The notes: a model not told the origin generated them from the letters alone. DNA of 64,000 nucleotides from Paenibacillus solani (GCF_001277345.1 NZ_LIUT01000003.1:273612-337611); one strand, 5' to 3'. Counted from the first letter of the stretch, positions 43,920 to 53,136 are shown. Program-made: numbers and translations.

Positions 43920-44920
43920 GGATTCATCAGTTCCGGATAAACAGCCTTCGCTACTTCAATCAGTCCTTGTGTCACACGGGGACCTGGACGGCTCAGCAGG
44001 TTGGCATCCACCGCAATTACCTGATCGTTCTTAATGGCTTCGATCTGATCCCAGCCGCCGCGCTCTTTAATCAATTGGTCCAATGTTTTTTTGGTTGCTT
44101 CATCCACAACATCATCCGTATACAGAATGACATCCGGGTTCGCTGCAATTATATTTTCCTCGCTGATTTCAAACCAGCCTTCCGTATCTCCGGCTGCGTT
44201 GATACCACCGGCAAGATTGATGATCTCATCCATAAACTCGCCTTTACCGACGGTCCAGCCTGGAGAGAATTCCACATATACTTTCTTCTTATCTTCATCC
44301 TTCACGGATTTCACAGCTTCAGTTACACTGTCCAGTTCCTGCTTCATCTGGTCAACAACCGATTTAGCCTCCGCTTGGCGATCTGTAATCTGGCCAATTA
44401 ATTCAATGTTCTCCATAACCGCATCGACGGTTTTCGGATCATTAACAAACAAGGTAACGCCAAGCTCACGCAATTTCTCGGCATTTTGGGCATTGATCGA
44501 AGCAGCAAATACAACATCGGCATCAGCTGCGATAATCGCCTCTTCATTTACTTGGTACCCGCCGAGTTTAGGCTTGGATTTAGCAGCTTCCGGATAATCA
44601 TCGTTGTCCGATACGCCTACAATCTCATCATCCAGTCCGAGTGCAAACAGTTTCTCCGTCTCGGACGGTGCCAGGGACGCGATTTTGGCCGGTGCTTGCT
44701 CAAACGTCATTTCAACTCCGGTTGAATCGGTAACGGTTAATGGATACGTCGTTTTAAGTTCTGCACTGGAATCAGCAGGCTCTTCGTTTGTCTGCGCTTC
44801 CTGTTGTGCCGGCGGTGTTGTTTCTTTTGGTGCAGCTTCCTTGTCCCCACAACCAACCAAGGCCAGGGCCATCAGTATGGCTACCAGAAGTATGGACCAT
44901 GTTTTGTTTAATGCTTTCAT
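43916..44920 (-). CDS. btuF: Cobalamin/corrinoid-binding lipoprotein
   Basis: A 334-aa class III periplasmic-binding-type lipoprotein. The signal peptide ends in the lipobox ALVGC (about residue 19), a linker rich in Pro, Glu and Thr follows, then the BtuF/FhuD fold with IASLAPSETEKLFALGLDDEIVGV, NEEAIIAADADVVFA and GWFEISEENIIAANPDVILYT. First gene after the cobalamin riboswitch; AGGAGG precedes the ATG. It captures corrinoids outside the membrane and delivers them to BtuC. Confidence 0.92.
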   Translation of the reverse strand: MKALNKTWSILLVAILMALALVGCGDKEAAPKETTPPAQQEAQTNEEPADSSAELKTTYPLTVTDSTGVEMTFEQAPAKIASLAPSETEKLFALGLDDEIVGVSDNDDYPEAAKSKPKLGGYQVNEEAIIAADADVVFAASINAQNAEKLRELGVTLFVNDPKTVDAVMENIELIGQITDRQAEAKSVVDQMKQELDSVTEAVKSVKDEDKKKVYVEFSPGWTVGKGEFMDEIINLAGGINAAGDTEGWFEISEENIIAANPDVILYTDDVVDEATKKTLDQLIKERGGWDQIEAIKNDQVIAVDANLLSRPGPRVTQGLIEVAKAVYPELMNP

Positions 44921-45030
44921 CTCTTGAAATCCTCCTAGAACATAATTGAGAACCTGGCGCATTGTATCTAAATTCCTTCGACCGATCCTTACCTGGGAAG
45001 AAAACATCAATTGTCATACTCCAAAGAAGC

Positions 45031-45070
45031 AAAAATCCCTGATTCCTCGTTTAGAAGGACTCAGGGATTA
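45031..45070 (-). terminator. Attenuator of the cobalamin riboswitch
   Basis: Minus strand AATCCCTGA...TCAGGGATT followed by five Ts, between the aptamer and btuF. It would end transcription when B12 is bound. Confidence 0.85.
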
Positions 45071-45099
45071 CGTTTTAATATAAGGTCATCTGGATGATC

Positions 45100-45390
45100 A
45101 TTCACAGATAGCGCCTTAAACTTCCGCCCACACATACTGTGCGGGTCAGGCAAACGTAATCCTCTCCTCGAAGGACCGTCATTCATTTGTCGAGGGCAGG
45201 TCTCCTGACTTGCAGGCTGTAACGACTTCTCCGCCTTCCCAAGCGCTATCGCTCAGTGGCATATGGAGAAGTCCCTGCTTCACAGTGGCGGGACCGTGCC
45301 GGACTTGCACCGGCTTCCCTATTAACCCGGCAGAAGACTTACGCCCTCTGTACGGGACCCTCGCAAAACTTATGAATTTATGTATATTCG
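45100..45390 (-). promoter_or_regulatory. Cobalamin (B12) riboswitch upstream of btuF
   Basis: On the minus strand: the B12 box AAGTCAGGAGACCTGCC (45195-45211), GCCACTG (45254-45260), and the conserved GGAAGCCGGTGCAAGTCCGGCACGG-type core around 45292-45316. The expression platform is the terminator at 45031-45070. Adenosylcobalamin binding should switch off btuFCD-cobTUS. The extreme 5' and 3' limits are estimated. Confidence 0.95.
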
Positions 45391-45415
45391 GCCAAGCATG
45401 GTTTCTCTGCCCAAG

Positions 45416-45444
45416 ATTATAGGCGATAAACCCTTCGCTTACAA
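45416..45444 (-). promoter_or_regulatory. Promoter of the riboswitch-controlled operon
   Basis: Minus strand: -35 TTGTAA (45439-45444), exactly 17 bases, then -10 TATAAT (45416-45421), just ahead of the aptamer. Confidence 0.75.
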
Positions 45445-45529
45445 CTGAAAGTTTCGTTCAATTCAAATGTATAATGATACCGATTTATCCTGTTATCGTC
45501 CATTCCGAACCGATATCATACAATTTCAT

Positions 45530-46177
45530 TTATTCGCTTAACCGTACGCCTTGCCACTGTTGTCCATCCCATGTCAACTGCAGCGTGAGCGCCTCGCCTG
45601 GGGACACCGATGTCGCCCAAAATTCCGTATGCGGAAGGGTTGCTGCAACGATCTGCCGGATAACGCCACCATGCGTGACCACCAGCACTTCAGGTTCCGC
45701 CCGCTGTGTACCCAGACCATAATATAATCCTGTCAAGAATGCCTGAACCCGAGAGCGGAATGCCTCCCAGCTCTCTCCATTCGGCGGCGTGACCTCAGCA
45801 GGATTATCAATCCAGCGGCGATAAGAGAGATCCGACTTCAAATCTTCATATGTGTTCCCTTCCCAATCTCCGAAATCGAGCTCGCGCAGCCGCAGATCAT
45901 ACTCCACGCCCGGTATAAACTCGCCTGGAACTTCTTCATTGGGAACAGCTGCTAAGTTGGAGTCCGACAGGATCACGTTCAACGTCTGCCTGCATCGCAG
46001 GAGATCACTGCAATAGATCCGGGCAAATCCCTTGGCAAAATACCTCCCCCGCAGAGGGAGAAGCTGCTGTCTTCCTTCCATCAGGATCCCCTGATCCTCG
46101 TGACCGAGATAACGGCGTTCCTCGTTCCACAACGTACGGCCATGACGGACCAGATGCAGAATAATCCTCATATCCAT
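45530..46177 (-). CDS. cobC: Histidine phosphatase, probable alpha-ribazole phosphatase
   Basis: 215 aa of the phosphoglycerate mutase-like branch: catalytic LVRHGRTLWNEERR (H11), second arginine/SDLLRCRQTL, acid in RELDFGDWEGNTYEDL, and VVTHGGVIRQ (second His). In this cluster it should remove the 5' phosphate from alpha-ribazole phosphate or cobalamin phosphate. The start overlaps the end of cbiB by 10 bases and has GGAGG. Confidence 0.9.
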   Translation of the reverse strand: MDMRIILHLVRHGRTLWNEERRYLGHEDQGILMEGRQQLLPLRGRYFAKGFARIYCSDLLRCRQTLNVILSDSNLAAVPNEEVPGEFIPGVEYDLRLRELDFGDWEGNTYEDLKSDLSYRRWIDNPAEVTPPNGESWEAFRSRVQAFLTGLYYGLGTQRAEPEVLVVTHGGVIRQIVAATLPHTEFWATSVSPGEALTLQLTWDGQQWQGVRLSE

Positions 46178-47145
46178 AGCCTTCCTCCTGCTGCGGCAAT
46201 ACCCCCAAGCGCAGCGGTCCCCAGTATCGTAAACAGTACCGAAACGCCCAGCAGCAGCCGGTTTGTCATCCGAATATCCTCCGCTTCAAGCGGACGTTCG
46301 GGATCGCCCAAATAGGCCCGAAATGACAGAACACCCTGATAGGAATTCTCGCCCCCCAGACGGATGCCTAAGGCACCGGCAACGGCTGATTCCGGGAAGC
46401 CGCTGTTCGGACTGGGGTGCTTGCGCGCATCCCTTCTGATGATCTTGATCGCTTTTTTCCATTGGAGTGACAACATCGCAGCCACGATGGTCAACAGCCC
46501 AGCGGTCAAACGAGCCGGTATCCAGTTGGCGAGATCGTCCAGGCGGGCGGATGCCCAGCCGATATGTTGGTACTTCTCGTTTTTATAACCAACCATGGAG
46601 TCAAGCGTGTTCACGGCCCGATAGGCCATCGCTAGCGGTGCTCCCCCGATCATGGCAAAAAACAGCGAAGCGATAACCGCATCCACGATATTCTCTGCCA
46701 CCGTCTCCACCGTTCCCCGCACAATCTCCGGCTCATCCAGATGGCCGGTGTCTCTCCCGACCACCATGCTGAGCGCCTGCCGGGCCTCCGCGATGCGGCC
46801 TGCTCGAAGATGACTGTAGACCTCCAGTCCGGCTTCACGCAGCCCCTTGATAGCAATCGTAGTCGCAATAAGCACGATCTCAACTCCCCACGCAAGCCAT
46901 GGATGAATCGCTGCACACAGCTCCAGCAGCAGCCATGCCAGCGCGAAGGAGCCGCCGACTACGATCACCGGCAGCAGAATACCCGCTCGCTTCTGTCCCT
47001 GTTCAGTCTTCGTCCAGTGGCGTATCCCGGCTTCAACTCGGCGAATGACTTTCCCCATGCCAATAACGGGATGGGGGAGCCATCTCGGATCCCCGATCAG
47101 CAAGTCCAGCACGACCGCTGCCCAAATGACCCACACGACGGTCAT
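46168..47145 (-). CDS. cbiB: Adenosylcobinamide-phosphate synthase
   Basis: A 325-aa membrane protein that attaches (R)-1-amino-2-propanol phosphate (from CobD) to adenosylcobyric acid. Motifs: DLLIGDPRWLPHPVIGMGKVI, VGRDTGHLDEPEIVRGTVETVAENIVDAVIASLFFA, and RDARKHPSPNSGFPESAVAGALGIRLGG. Its start overlaps the cbiZ stop (ATGA). Together with CobD it rebuilds the side chain that CbiZ removes. Confidence 0.95.
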   Translation of the reverse strand: MTVVWVIWAAVVLDLLIGDPRWLPHPVIGMGKVIRRVEAGIRHWTKTEQGQKRAGILLPVIVVGGSFALAWLLLELCAAIHPWLAWGVEIVLIATTIAIKGLREAGLEVYSHLRAGRIAEARQALSMVVGRDTGHLDEPEIVRGTVETVAENIVDAVIASLFFAMIGGAPLAMAYRAVNTLDSMVGYKNEKYQHIGWASARLDDLANWIPARLTAGLLTIVAAMLSLQWKKAIKIIRRDARKHPSPNSGFPESAVAGALGIRLGGENSYQGVLSFRAYLGDPERPLEAEDIRMTNRLLLGVSVLFTILGTAALGGIAAAGGRLWI

Positions 47146-47876
47146 ACCCGGTCCTCTCTATCGGAGACGATGCTTTCCGTGACACTCTCGTAGACAAGAC
47201 GACCGATCATGCCGCCAAGATCGGTCGCAGTACCGGCATAATGATGGTTCACGCCATACGCTGTATTGCCGCTGACTCCCAGGACCATCGCGTCCGTCGT
47301 CGTTCCGGTCGCAAGGGCCCCGGTTTCATGATCTAACACGTTCAAATCATGTAGCGCTGCGGCCTTCGCTTCCGTCGCCGTCAGAACAGCATTCAGCATG
47401 CAGCCGGGTGTTAACATCCCATCGATCATCAATATGATATTGATTGTGCCCGGCTGGTAAGCAGCGAAGGTCGTGCGGCTCGCCCCTGCGCGGGCCGCGT
47501 TGCCTACACCGGCGGTGGTGCAGCATAGAATGGACGCTTGCTCACACCGCTCCTCACGAATGGAAGTGTACTTCAGCTTCACCGCTGTCATCAATCCCGC
47601 TGAAGATTCATCCGGATAGCCGTGAGCAGCCATAAAGTTAGACATATCGTTTATCGGGTCACTGCAATCGTAATGCTTGTCCACATAACGGTTCACGATA
47701 TGGTCCAACTGGACAAATCCACCGCCATATATGGCGCTGCTTATGGACGCAGCCCGTCCGGGTAACGATATCCGGATATGCGGCTGTTCCAGCTCCGATT
47801 CCAGAGACACCACCGCTTCGGGCCACGCCATTGAACGATACAGGCGATTCCTGCTGTTCAGAAAAGGTACTGCCAT
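47142..47876 (-). CDS. cbiZ: Adenosylcobinamide amidohydrolase
   Basis: A 244-aa CbiZ-type enzyme. It cleaves the aminopropanol group from (adenosyl)cobinamide to give cobyric acid, allowing salvage of incomplete corrinoids. Features: NFMAAHGYPDESSAGLMTAV, SILCCTTAGVGNAARAG, INIILMIDGMLTPGCMLNAVLTATEAKAAAL and GTTTDAMVLGVSG, as in the archaeal and Rhodobacter enzymes. GGGAGAG precedes the ATG. It sits 70 bases after cobD and directly ahead of cbiB. Confidence 0.88.
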   Translation of the reverse strand: MAVPFLNSRNRLYRSMAWPEAVVSLESELEQPHIRISLPGRAASISSAIYGGGFVQLDHIVNRYVDKHYDCSDPINDMSNFMAAHGYPDESSAGLMTAVKLKYTSIREERCEQASILCCTTAGVGNAARAGASRTTFAAYQPGTINIILMIDGMLTPGCMLNAVLTATEAKAAALHDLNVLDHETGALATGTTTDAMVLGVSGNTAYGVNHHYAGTATDLGGMIGRLVYESVTESIVSDREDRV

Positions 47877-47946
47877 GTTCCTCTCTCCCTACTCTCTATA
47901 AGCTAAATTCCTCTGTTCCCGAACATCTTGAGTTGACGTCGATTGC

Positions 47947-49071
47947 TTAGGTTGCGTCTGCTAAAGAAATTCCAAGAACCTCCGATATGATGACAAGCAG
48001 CCTGCCGTTAGCATCGGCATCCTTTACGGCTAACCGGATATGACGCTCACCTAGTCCCGGATACATGGCACAGCTGCGGACAAGTACTCCGCGGATACCC
48101 ATCTCCTTCTGAAATGTTTCGGCAGTCCATGGCTGGGGCAGCTCGATAAGCAGAAAATTGGCCTCCCCCGGCGTAACGTCAAGCCCTAGCTCACGTAACC
48201 CCCGTATAAGCTGCTCGCGTTCTGCCCCAATCAATTGCAACGTATGCTGCTCGTATTCCCTTCCGCTGCCAAGACAAGCCTCTCCCGCAAGCAGCGCCAG
48301 ACCATTAACGCTCCAGGTAACCTGCTTACCCGCCATCTTGCGTATCACATTAGGATGCGCAACTGTATACCCCAGACGCAGACCCGGAATCGCATAAAAC
48401 TTGGTCATCGATCGGACAATAATCGTCCGTGAATAGTTCTGAAGCTCCGGCATCAGTGTCTGTCTGTCTTCAAGTGGAATGAAATCGATAAAGGCTTCAT
48501 CCAGCACCAACCAGGTCCCTTCCTCCTCTGCGCATGCCGCGAATTCGCGAATATCTTCAAGACTGTACTGAACGCCGTTCGGATTGTTGGGCTGTCCCAA
48601 AAACAAGAGGTCCGTGCGAGCCAACAATTTCAGCACATCCGCCTTGTCCGCACGCCAGTCCTGCTCAGGATGACCACATACAGAGCAGATATCCGAACCG
48701 AATTTTGAAGACAACTCACGGTATTCGGAAAAGCACGGGTCGACCACGCCGACCTTTCCTGGCTGCAGGCCCATCAGCAGCAGCGCCATGCACTCTGCCG
48801 CTCCGTTGCCAACAAGAATGCACTGCGTATCGGTATCCAGCTCTGCTGCCAATCGCTCCTTAAAATTGCGGTGTCCCGGATCTGGATAACGTATGACGGC
48901 ACTCATCCCCTCTTGTAAGGCCGTCACCACTCCTGGCGGCGGCCCGAGCGGGTTAATATTGGCGCTGTAATCCAGAAAATCTCCGGCACTCCTTCCAAAT
49001 GCGGCGGCGGCCGTCTCCACATCCCCTCCGTGGCCGTACACCTCAATCAAGGGTTGTTGTTTATCGTCCAT
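47947..49071 (-). CDS. cobD: L-threonine-O-3-phosphate decarboxylase
   Basis: A PLP enzyme of the histidinol-phosphate aminotransferase fold making (R)-1-amino-2-propanol phosphate for CbiB. 374 aa from the ATG at 49071 (AAAGGAG upstream). Motifs: YGHGGDVETAAAAFG and DYSANINPLGPP at the start (characteristic of CobD), VGNGAAEC, GQPNNPNG, VLDEAFIDF and the PLP lysine in SMTKFYAIPGLRLGY. HisC is excluded by these N-terminal motifs and by context. First gene of cobD-cbiZ-cbiB-cobC; no riboswitch was seen ahead of it. Confidence 0.93.
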   Translation of the reverse strand: MDDKQQPLIEVYGHGGDVETAAAAFGRSAGDFLDYSANINPLGPPPGVVTALQEGMSAVIRYPDPGHRNFKERLAAELDTDTQCILVGNGAAECMALLLMGLQPGKVGVVDPCFSEYRELSSKFGSDICSVCGHPEQDWRADKADVLKLLARTDLLFLGQPNNPNGVQYSLEDIREFAACAEEEGTWLVLDEAFIDFIPLEDRQTLMPELQNYSRTIIVRSMTKFYAIPGLRLGYTVAHPNVIRKMAGKQVTWSVNGLALLAGEACLGSGREYEQHTLQLIGAEREQLIRGLRELGLDVTPGEANFLLIELPQPWTAETFQKEMGIRGVLVRSCAMYPGLGERHIRLAVKDADANGRLLVIISEVLGISLADAT

Positions 49072-49247
49072 AAGGGCTCCTTTCGTATCCATGTCCTGGC
49101 TCTTGCAAGCCCTGCCGGTTATGTAATGCCATCATTATGTCGCTACCGTCCCTGGCTCGTCAACATGGAATGCTTTGTCTCTGTCTTGAAATTGGTTTAC
49201 AATAGTCTGGAAGCATCATATTTAGAATCGTGACGACGGAGGGTACT

Positions 49248-50249
49248 ATGCTATTTATCGATAATCAGGGGATCCATGATCCATCCATTAACCTAGCGAT
49301 TGAAGAATATGCCTTAAAGCACTTGTCTACGGACGAAAGCTACCTTCTCTTTTATATCAACAAGCCTTCCATTATCATCGGAAAGCATCAGAATACGATT
49401 GAAGAGATCAATCAGGAATACGTTCGCGATAACAACATTCAGATTGTTCGCCGCTTGTCCGGTGGCGGAGCCGTATATCATGATCTCGGCAACTTGAATT
49501 TCAGCTTCATTACGAAGGATGACGGCCAGTCCTTTCATAACTTTCTGAAGTTTACACAGCCGGTCATCGATTTCTTGCAGAAGATGGGTGTCCCTGCTGA
49601 GCTCAGCGGTCGAAATGATCTGCAGGTCGGTGAGAAGAAAATTTCGGGGAACGCACAGTTCTCTACACGCGGGCGCATGTTCAGCCACGGCACGCTGATG
49701 TTTGATCTAAATCTGGATGATGTACAAGCCTCGCTGAATGCCAATCCGGAAAAATTCAAATCCAAGAGCACCAAATCCGTCCGCAGCCGTGTTGCCAACA
49801 TCAAGGAACTGCTGGGCACTGATATGACCATTGAACAGTTCCGTGCGGAACTGCTCCGCTCCATCTTCGGTATGGAGCCGGACCAAGTGCCACAATACGT
49901 GCTTCAAGAGAAGGACTGGGAGGTTATCAACCAGATCTCAAAGGAACGTTACCAGAACTGGGATTGGAACTACGGACTGTCACCTGAGAGCAATGTGAAG
50001 CATGCCAAGAAGTTTCCGGTGGGAATTATCGATATTCGCATGGACATCCGTGAAGGACATATCGGCGAGATCAAAATTTACGGCGATTTCTTCGGTGTCG
50101 GCGACGTCACGGATATCGAGAACCTGCTGCGCGGTAAACGGTATGAAGAAACGGCAGTGCGCACCGCCCTATCCGAGATTGACGTCAAGCATTACTTCGG
50201 CAACCTTGAGTTCGACGATCTGATCGGCCTCATCTTTCTAGAGGAATAA
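49248..50249 (+). CDS. lplA: Lipoate-protein ligase
   Basis: It attaches scavenged lipoate to 2-oxoacid dehydrogenases and GcvH via lipoyl-AMP. 333 aa. Motifs: RRLSGGGAVYHDLGNLNFSFI (lipoyl-AMP pocket, about 70-90), the catalytic lysine in KISGNAQF, HGTLMFDLNLDDVQASL, and the C-terminal accessory domain (about 250-333). It resembles B. subtilis LplJ. The ATG at 49248 follows GGAGGG. Monocistronic, divergent from cobD, with a terminator. Confidence 0.94.
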   Translation: MLFIDNQGIHDPSINLAIEEYALKHLSTDESYLLFYINKPSIIIGKHQNTIEEINQEYVRDNNIQIVRRLSGGGAVYHDLGNLNFSFITKDDGQSFHNFLKFTQPVIDFLQKMGVPAELSGRNDLQVGEKKISGNAQFSTRGRMFSHGTLMFDLNLDDVQASLNANPEKFKSKSTKSVRSRVANIKELLGTDMTIEQFRAELLRSIFGMEPDQVPQYVLQEKDWEVINQISKERYQNWDWNYGLSPESNVKHAKKFPVGIIDIRMDIREGHIGEIKIYGDFFGVGDVTDIENLLRGKRYEETAVRTALSEIDVKHYFGNLEFDDLIGLIFLEE

Positions 50250-50268
50250 AGCTCCTCGCAGCCAAATA

Positions 50269-50313
50269 AGCCTCCTGTCCCTGTGCTGCACGTATAGGGA
50301 TGGGAGGCTTTTT
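50269..50313 (+). terminator. Terminator between lplA and the DUF457 gene
   Basis: AAGCCTCC.TCCCT...AGGGA.GGGAGGCTT with T-run on the plus strand; it may serve both convergent genes. Confidence 0.85.
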
Positions 50314-50336
50314 CATCTGTAACAGAGTACTTCGGC

Positions 50337-51047
50337 TCAAGATGCCATAAATACATACCAAACAAGGACAAGGGTCAGGACAATACAGACATTCTCTACC
50401 ATACGTCCCCATTTGCTTCCGGTGCTCATGATTTTCAGTTTAATTCTCCATTTAAACGGCGGGAGCGGACGAATTCCGCGGTTGGTCAGTGCATCTGCGA
50501 GCAAATGAATGGAATAGGATAATCCCCCGGCAAACCATAGACTTTCTCCGCCAGTCTTGTCCTGCGACGCAAAATAGAGCAGGCCCGTCCAAGCGGCAGC
50601 GGCATAAATGGTATGTGTAAGTCCCCTATGAGTCACCAAAGAGCCTGCAATCAGTACGCTGCCTGCGATGGTATTCCATGGGCTGAAGCTTTGGCCGAAG
50701 GATATCAATCCAAGACCAATGAGGAACATGACAATATGACGCAGCGTTCGGCTGGGCAGGTATGAGACGATCCCGATGAGTCCGGCCAGTGCGATGTTCC
50801 AAGGGGCATACTCTTTGCCGTAAAAGACAACGAATATCGCGGCACCAATCATGGCTAGCTGCAGAATTCGCAAAAGCCCGGAGGGAATAGCATTGCGAAC
50901 CAGCAGGGAGTTAGGCTCGTCAATGTCGGGAAGAAGCGAGCTAACCAGAGCGACTGCGGCAGCGGGCAATGTAACAGGAACTCCACTCATGCCCATTACG
51001 GATAAAGCGACCCCTGTGCTAATAATCAAATGAGCTCTGCCCATCAT
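50337..51047 (-). CDS. YdjM-like DUF457 membrane-bound metal-dependent hydrolase
   Basis: 236 aa, mostly hydrophobic with 5-6 membrane segments. The family motifs are an N-terminal MGRAHLIIS, LLPDIDEPNSL (DxD-type metal residues, about 40-50), VTHRGLTHTIYA (HRGxTH) and SYSIHLLADALTNRGIRPLPPF. E. coli YdjM belongs to this family and is LexA-regulated (established). A LexA-like box overlaps the putative start of transcription here, consistent with SOS control. The enzymatic substrate is unknown. AAGGAAG precedes the ATG. Confidence 0.87.
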   Translation of the reverse strand: MMGRAHLIISTGVALSVMGMSGVPVTLPAAAVALVSSLLPDIDEPNSLLVRNAIPSGLLRILQLAMIGAAIFVVFYGKEYAPWNIALAGLIGIVSYLPSRTLRHIVMFLIGLGLISFGQSFSPWNTIAGSVLIAGSLVTHRGLTHTIYAAAAWTGLLYFASQDKTGGESLWFAGGLSYSIHLLADALTNRGIRPLPPFKWRIKLKIMSTGSKWGRMVENVCIVLTLVLVWYVFMAS

Positions 51048-51125
51048 GATGACGATCTTCCTTTCTAAGCTGTGTGTCGACTATGGATCGTTTGTCGGTC
51101 GTTCGTCCGATAGCCCAGGTTCACG

Positions 51126-51176
51126 AGAATATATGTTCGGTTTATTAGTATAGCAAAATCATCCTCTTTTTGTCTA
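51126..51176 (-). promoter_or_regulatory. Promoter with LexA-like (SOS) box for the DUF457 gene
   Basis: Minus strand: -35 TAGACA (51171-51176), an 18-base spacer, -10 TATACT (51147-51152), then CGAACATATATTCT (51126-51139). The last element matches 12 of 14 positions of the Bacillus LexA consensus CGAACRNRYGTTYC and lies at about +1 to +14. Confidence 0.5.
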
Positions 51177-51325
51177 CCCCTTCCACTTTTTCCGGGTGCA
51201 AAAATAGTTGTCCGAATCCCTGTTATGGGATACAATTTGATCACTTGTTTAAAATGTGAATCTGGGTACATTTGTTTGGAAATCTCATCAAGAGCTGCAC
51301 ACTTTCTCGAAAGGATGACTACCTA

Positions 51326-52228
51326 GTGAATCGCTCACGAATTGCCGATATCAGCCTGCTTCTTGTGGCTATGATGTGGGGCTCCACATTCCTCATCGTC
51401 CAGCATGCGGTACGCGTGCTTCCGCCCATGGCCTTTAATTCGGTCCGCTTTCTGGGAGCAGCCCTGCTTCTGGCTTTGATCATCACCGTATTTTACCGGA
51501 GCCAGTGGAAGCAAATATCGGGTAAAATGCTGCTGCATGCTTGCTTGCTGGGTCTTTTTTTGTTCATAGGATACGCTTTTCAAACGGCTGGTCTTCTCTA
51601 CACAACCACGTCCAATGCAGGGTTCATTACCGGTTTGTCCGTCGTATTGGTTCCCTTCCTGTCCTATGTCCTGCTAAAGCATGCCATCTCAAGATTTACC
51701 TGGCTCAGTGCATTGCTTGCAGCATCAGGCCTGTATTTGCTTACCTTCACCGGAGCCGGCATGAGCTTAAATAAAGGGGATTTGCTCGTATTTGTCTGCG
51801 CCATCGGCTTTGCCCTACATATCGGTTATACAGGCGTATATGCAGGGCGGTACCCCTCTCTAGTGCTGGCGGCTCTCCAGATGGCCGTTGTAGGGATACT
51901 CAGCTTGGTGGCTTCTGCATGGACCGAGCAGGTTGGTAATACATCTGAGATGATCGACAAGTTGACAAAGCCGGACGTGCTGTGGGCACTGGCCATATCC
52001 ATCGGACCTACCAGCGCATTCGCTTTCTGGATTCAAACGGTCTGCCAGAAATATACCTCGCCTTCCAGAGTGGCTATCATCTATGCAATGGAGCCAGTAT
52101 TCGCGGCAATCACCGGAATCCTGTTTGCGGGTGAACGGCTTACGTTCATCGGGGGCATCGGTTGTCTGTGTATTTTGGCGGGGATGATGATTGCGGAATT
52201 GAAGTCTGCGCCACAAAAGGTAAAATAG
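51326..52228 (+). CDS. EamA/DMT-superfamily transporter
   Basis: 300 aa, ten hydrophobic segments in two EamA repeats. Typical motifs: LLLVAMMWGSTFLIVQ, MAFNSVRFLGAALLL, FIGYAFQTAGLLYTTTSNAGFITGL, and IYAMEPVFAAITGILFAGERLT in repeat two. Substrates of such carriers range from amino acids to nucleotide sugars; none is implied here. The start is GTG at 51326, about nine bases after AAGGATG; the frame is open upstream without a good site. Confidence 0.87.
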   Translation: MNRSRIADISLLLVAMMWGSTFLIVQHAVRVLPPMAFNSVRFLGAALLLALIITVFYRSQWKQISGKMLLHACLLGLFLFIGYAFQTAGLLYTTTSNAGFITGLSVVLVPFLSYVLLKHAISRFTWLSALLAASGLYLLTFTGAGMSLNKGDLLVFVCAIGFALHIGYTGVYAGRYPSLVLAALQMAVVGILSLVASAWTEQVGNTSEMIDKLTKPDVLWALAISIGPTSAFAFWIQTVCQKYTSPSRVAIIYAMEPVFAAITGILFAGERLTFIGGIGCLCILAGMMIAELKSAPQKVK

Positions 52229-52269
52229 AGTTAGAAGAGACATAGACAGCATCAGAAGGAGAGATAACT

Positions 52270-53076
52270 ATGACTACTTACAAATTGATGGCCATCGACA
52301 TTGACGACACCTTGATCAATGACGATAAAGAAGTAACTCCCGGCGTCCAGCAGGCGCTTGAGCAAGCGGTCGCCCATGGTGTCGTTGTGACACTGGCAAC
52401 CGGACGTGCCTATGCATCAGCCCAAGCGATCGCCCGTCAAACCGGACTCAACGTGCCTATCATTACCTATCAGGGCGCGCTGATTAAAAATCTGCTCGAC
52501 GAGAAAGTTCTCTATGAACGCTTCGTTCCCGTTGACGCTGCCGTGAAGCTGTTTGAATACTGCGTGGAGCACAATCTGCATCTTCAAACCTACGTCGATG
52601 ACAAGCTCTATGCCCGCGAAGAGAATCAAAAGCTTAAAGATTACTGTGCCCTGAACCGGACGCCGTATTATATCGAGCCTGATTTCTTGACGATGGTTCA
52701 AAAGCCGACACCAAAAATGCTCATTATCGATGATCCCGATTATCTCGATAAATTGATTCCTATATTCCGTGAGCTGCTTGGGGAGGATGTTCATATTACC
52801 AAATCCAAGCCGCATTTTCTGGAATTCATGCATAAGGAAGGCACCAAAGGACATGCCCTCACCTTCCTTGCTAATCATTTCGGCTGCGATCTCAAGGAAA
52901 CCATCGCTGTCGGCGACTCCTGGAACGATCACGAAATGCTCGAAGCAGCCGGGCTTGGCGTTGCCATGGGAAATTCCATCGAGCCGCTTAAAGCGATTGC
53001 CGATTATGTTACGCTAGGGAATAACGAAGACGGCGTGAAGCACGTCATTGATAAATTTGTGCTTAACCAAGTTTAA
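52270..53076 (+). CDS. Cof-type HAD-IIB phosphatase
   Basis: A 268-aa sugar- or coenzyme-phosphate phosphatase. Motif I is DIDDTLI (nucleophile D10, acid D12), motif II LATGR, motif III K in SKPHFLEF..KGHAL, and motif IV VGDSWNDHEML. The C2B cap lies between about 85 and 185. B. subtilis has many paralogues with broad specificity, so the in vivo substrate is unknown. AAGGAG is ideally placed. It lies 42 bases after the EamA gene and may be co-transcribed. Confidence 0.92.
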   Translation: MTTYKLMAIDIDDTLINDDKEVTPGVQQALEQAVAHGVVVTLATGRAYASAQAIARQTGLNVPIITYQGALIKNLLDEKVLYERFVPVDAAVKLFEYCVEHNLHLQTYVDDKLYAREENQKLKDYCALNRTPYYIEPDFLTMVQKPTPKMLIIDDPDYLDKLIPIFRELLGEDVHITKSKPHFLEFMHKEGTKGHALTFLANHFGCDLKETIAVGDSWNDHEMLEAAGLGVAMGNSIEPLKAIADYVTLGNNEDGVKHVIDKFVLNQV

Positions 53077-53106
53077 TCTACGCAACAAAATAGAAAGCAC
53101 AACAAT

Positions 53107-53136
53107 AAGCCTCCACGATATCCGTGGGGGCTTCTT
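53107..53136 (+). terminator. Terminator after the HAD phosphatase gene
   Basis: AAGCCTCCACG/CCGTGGGGGCTT with a short AT loop and T-rich tail. Confidence 0.75.
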
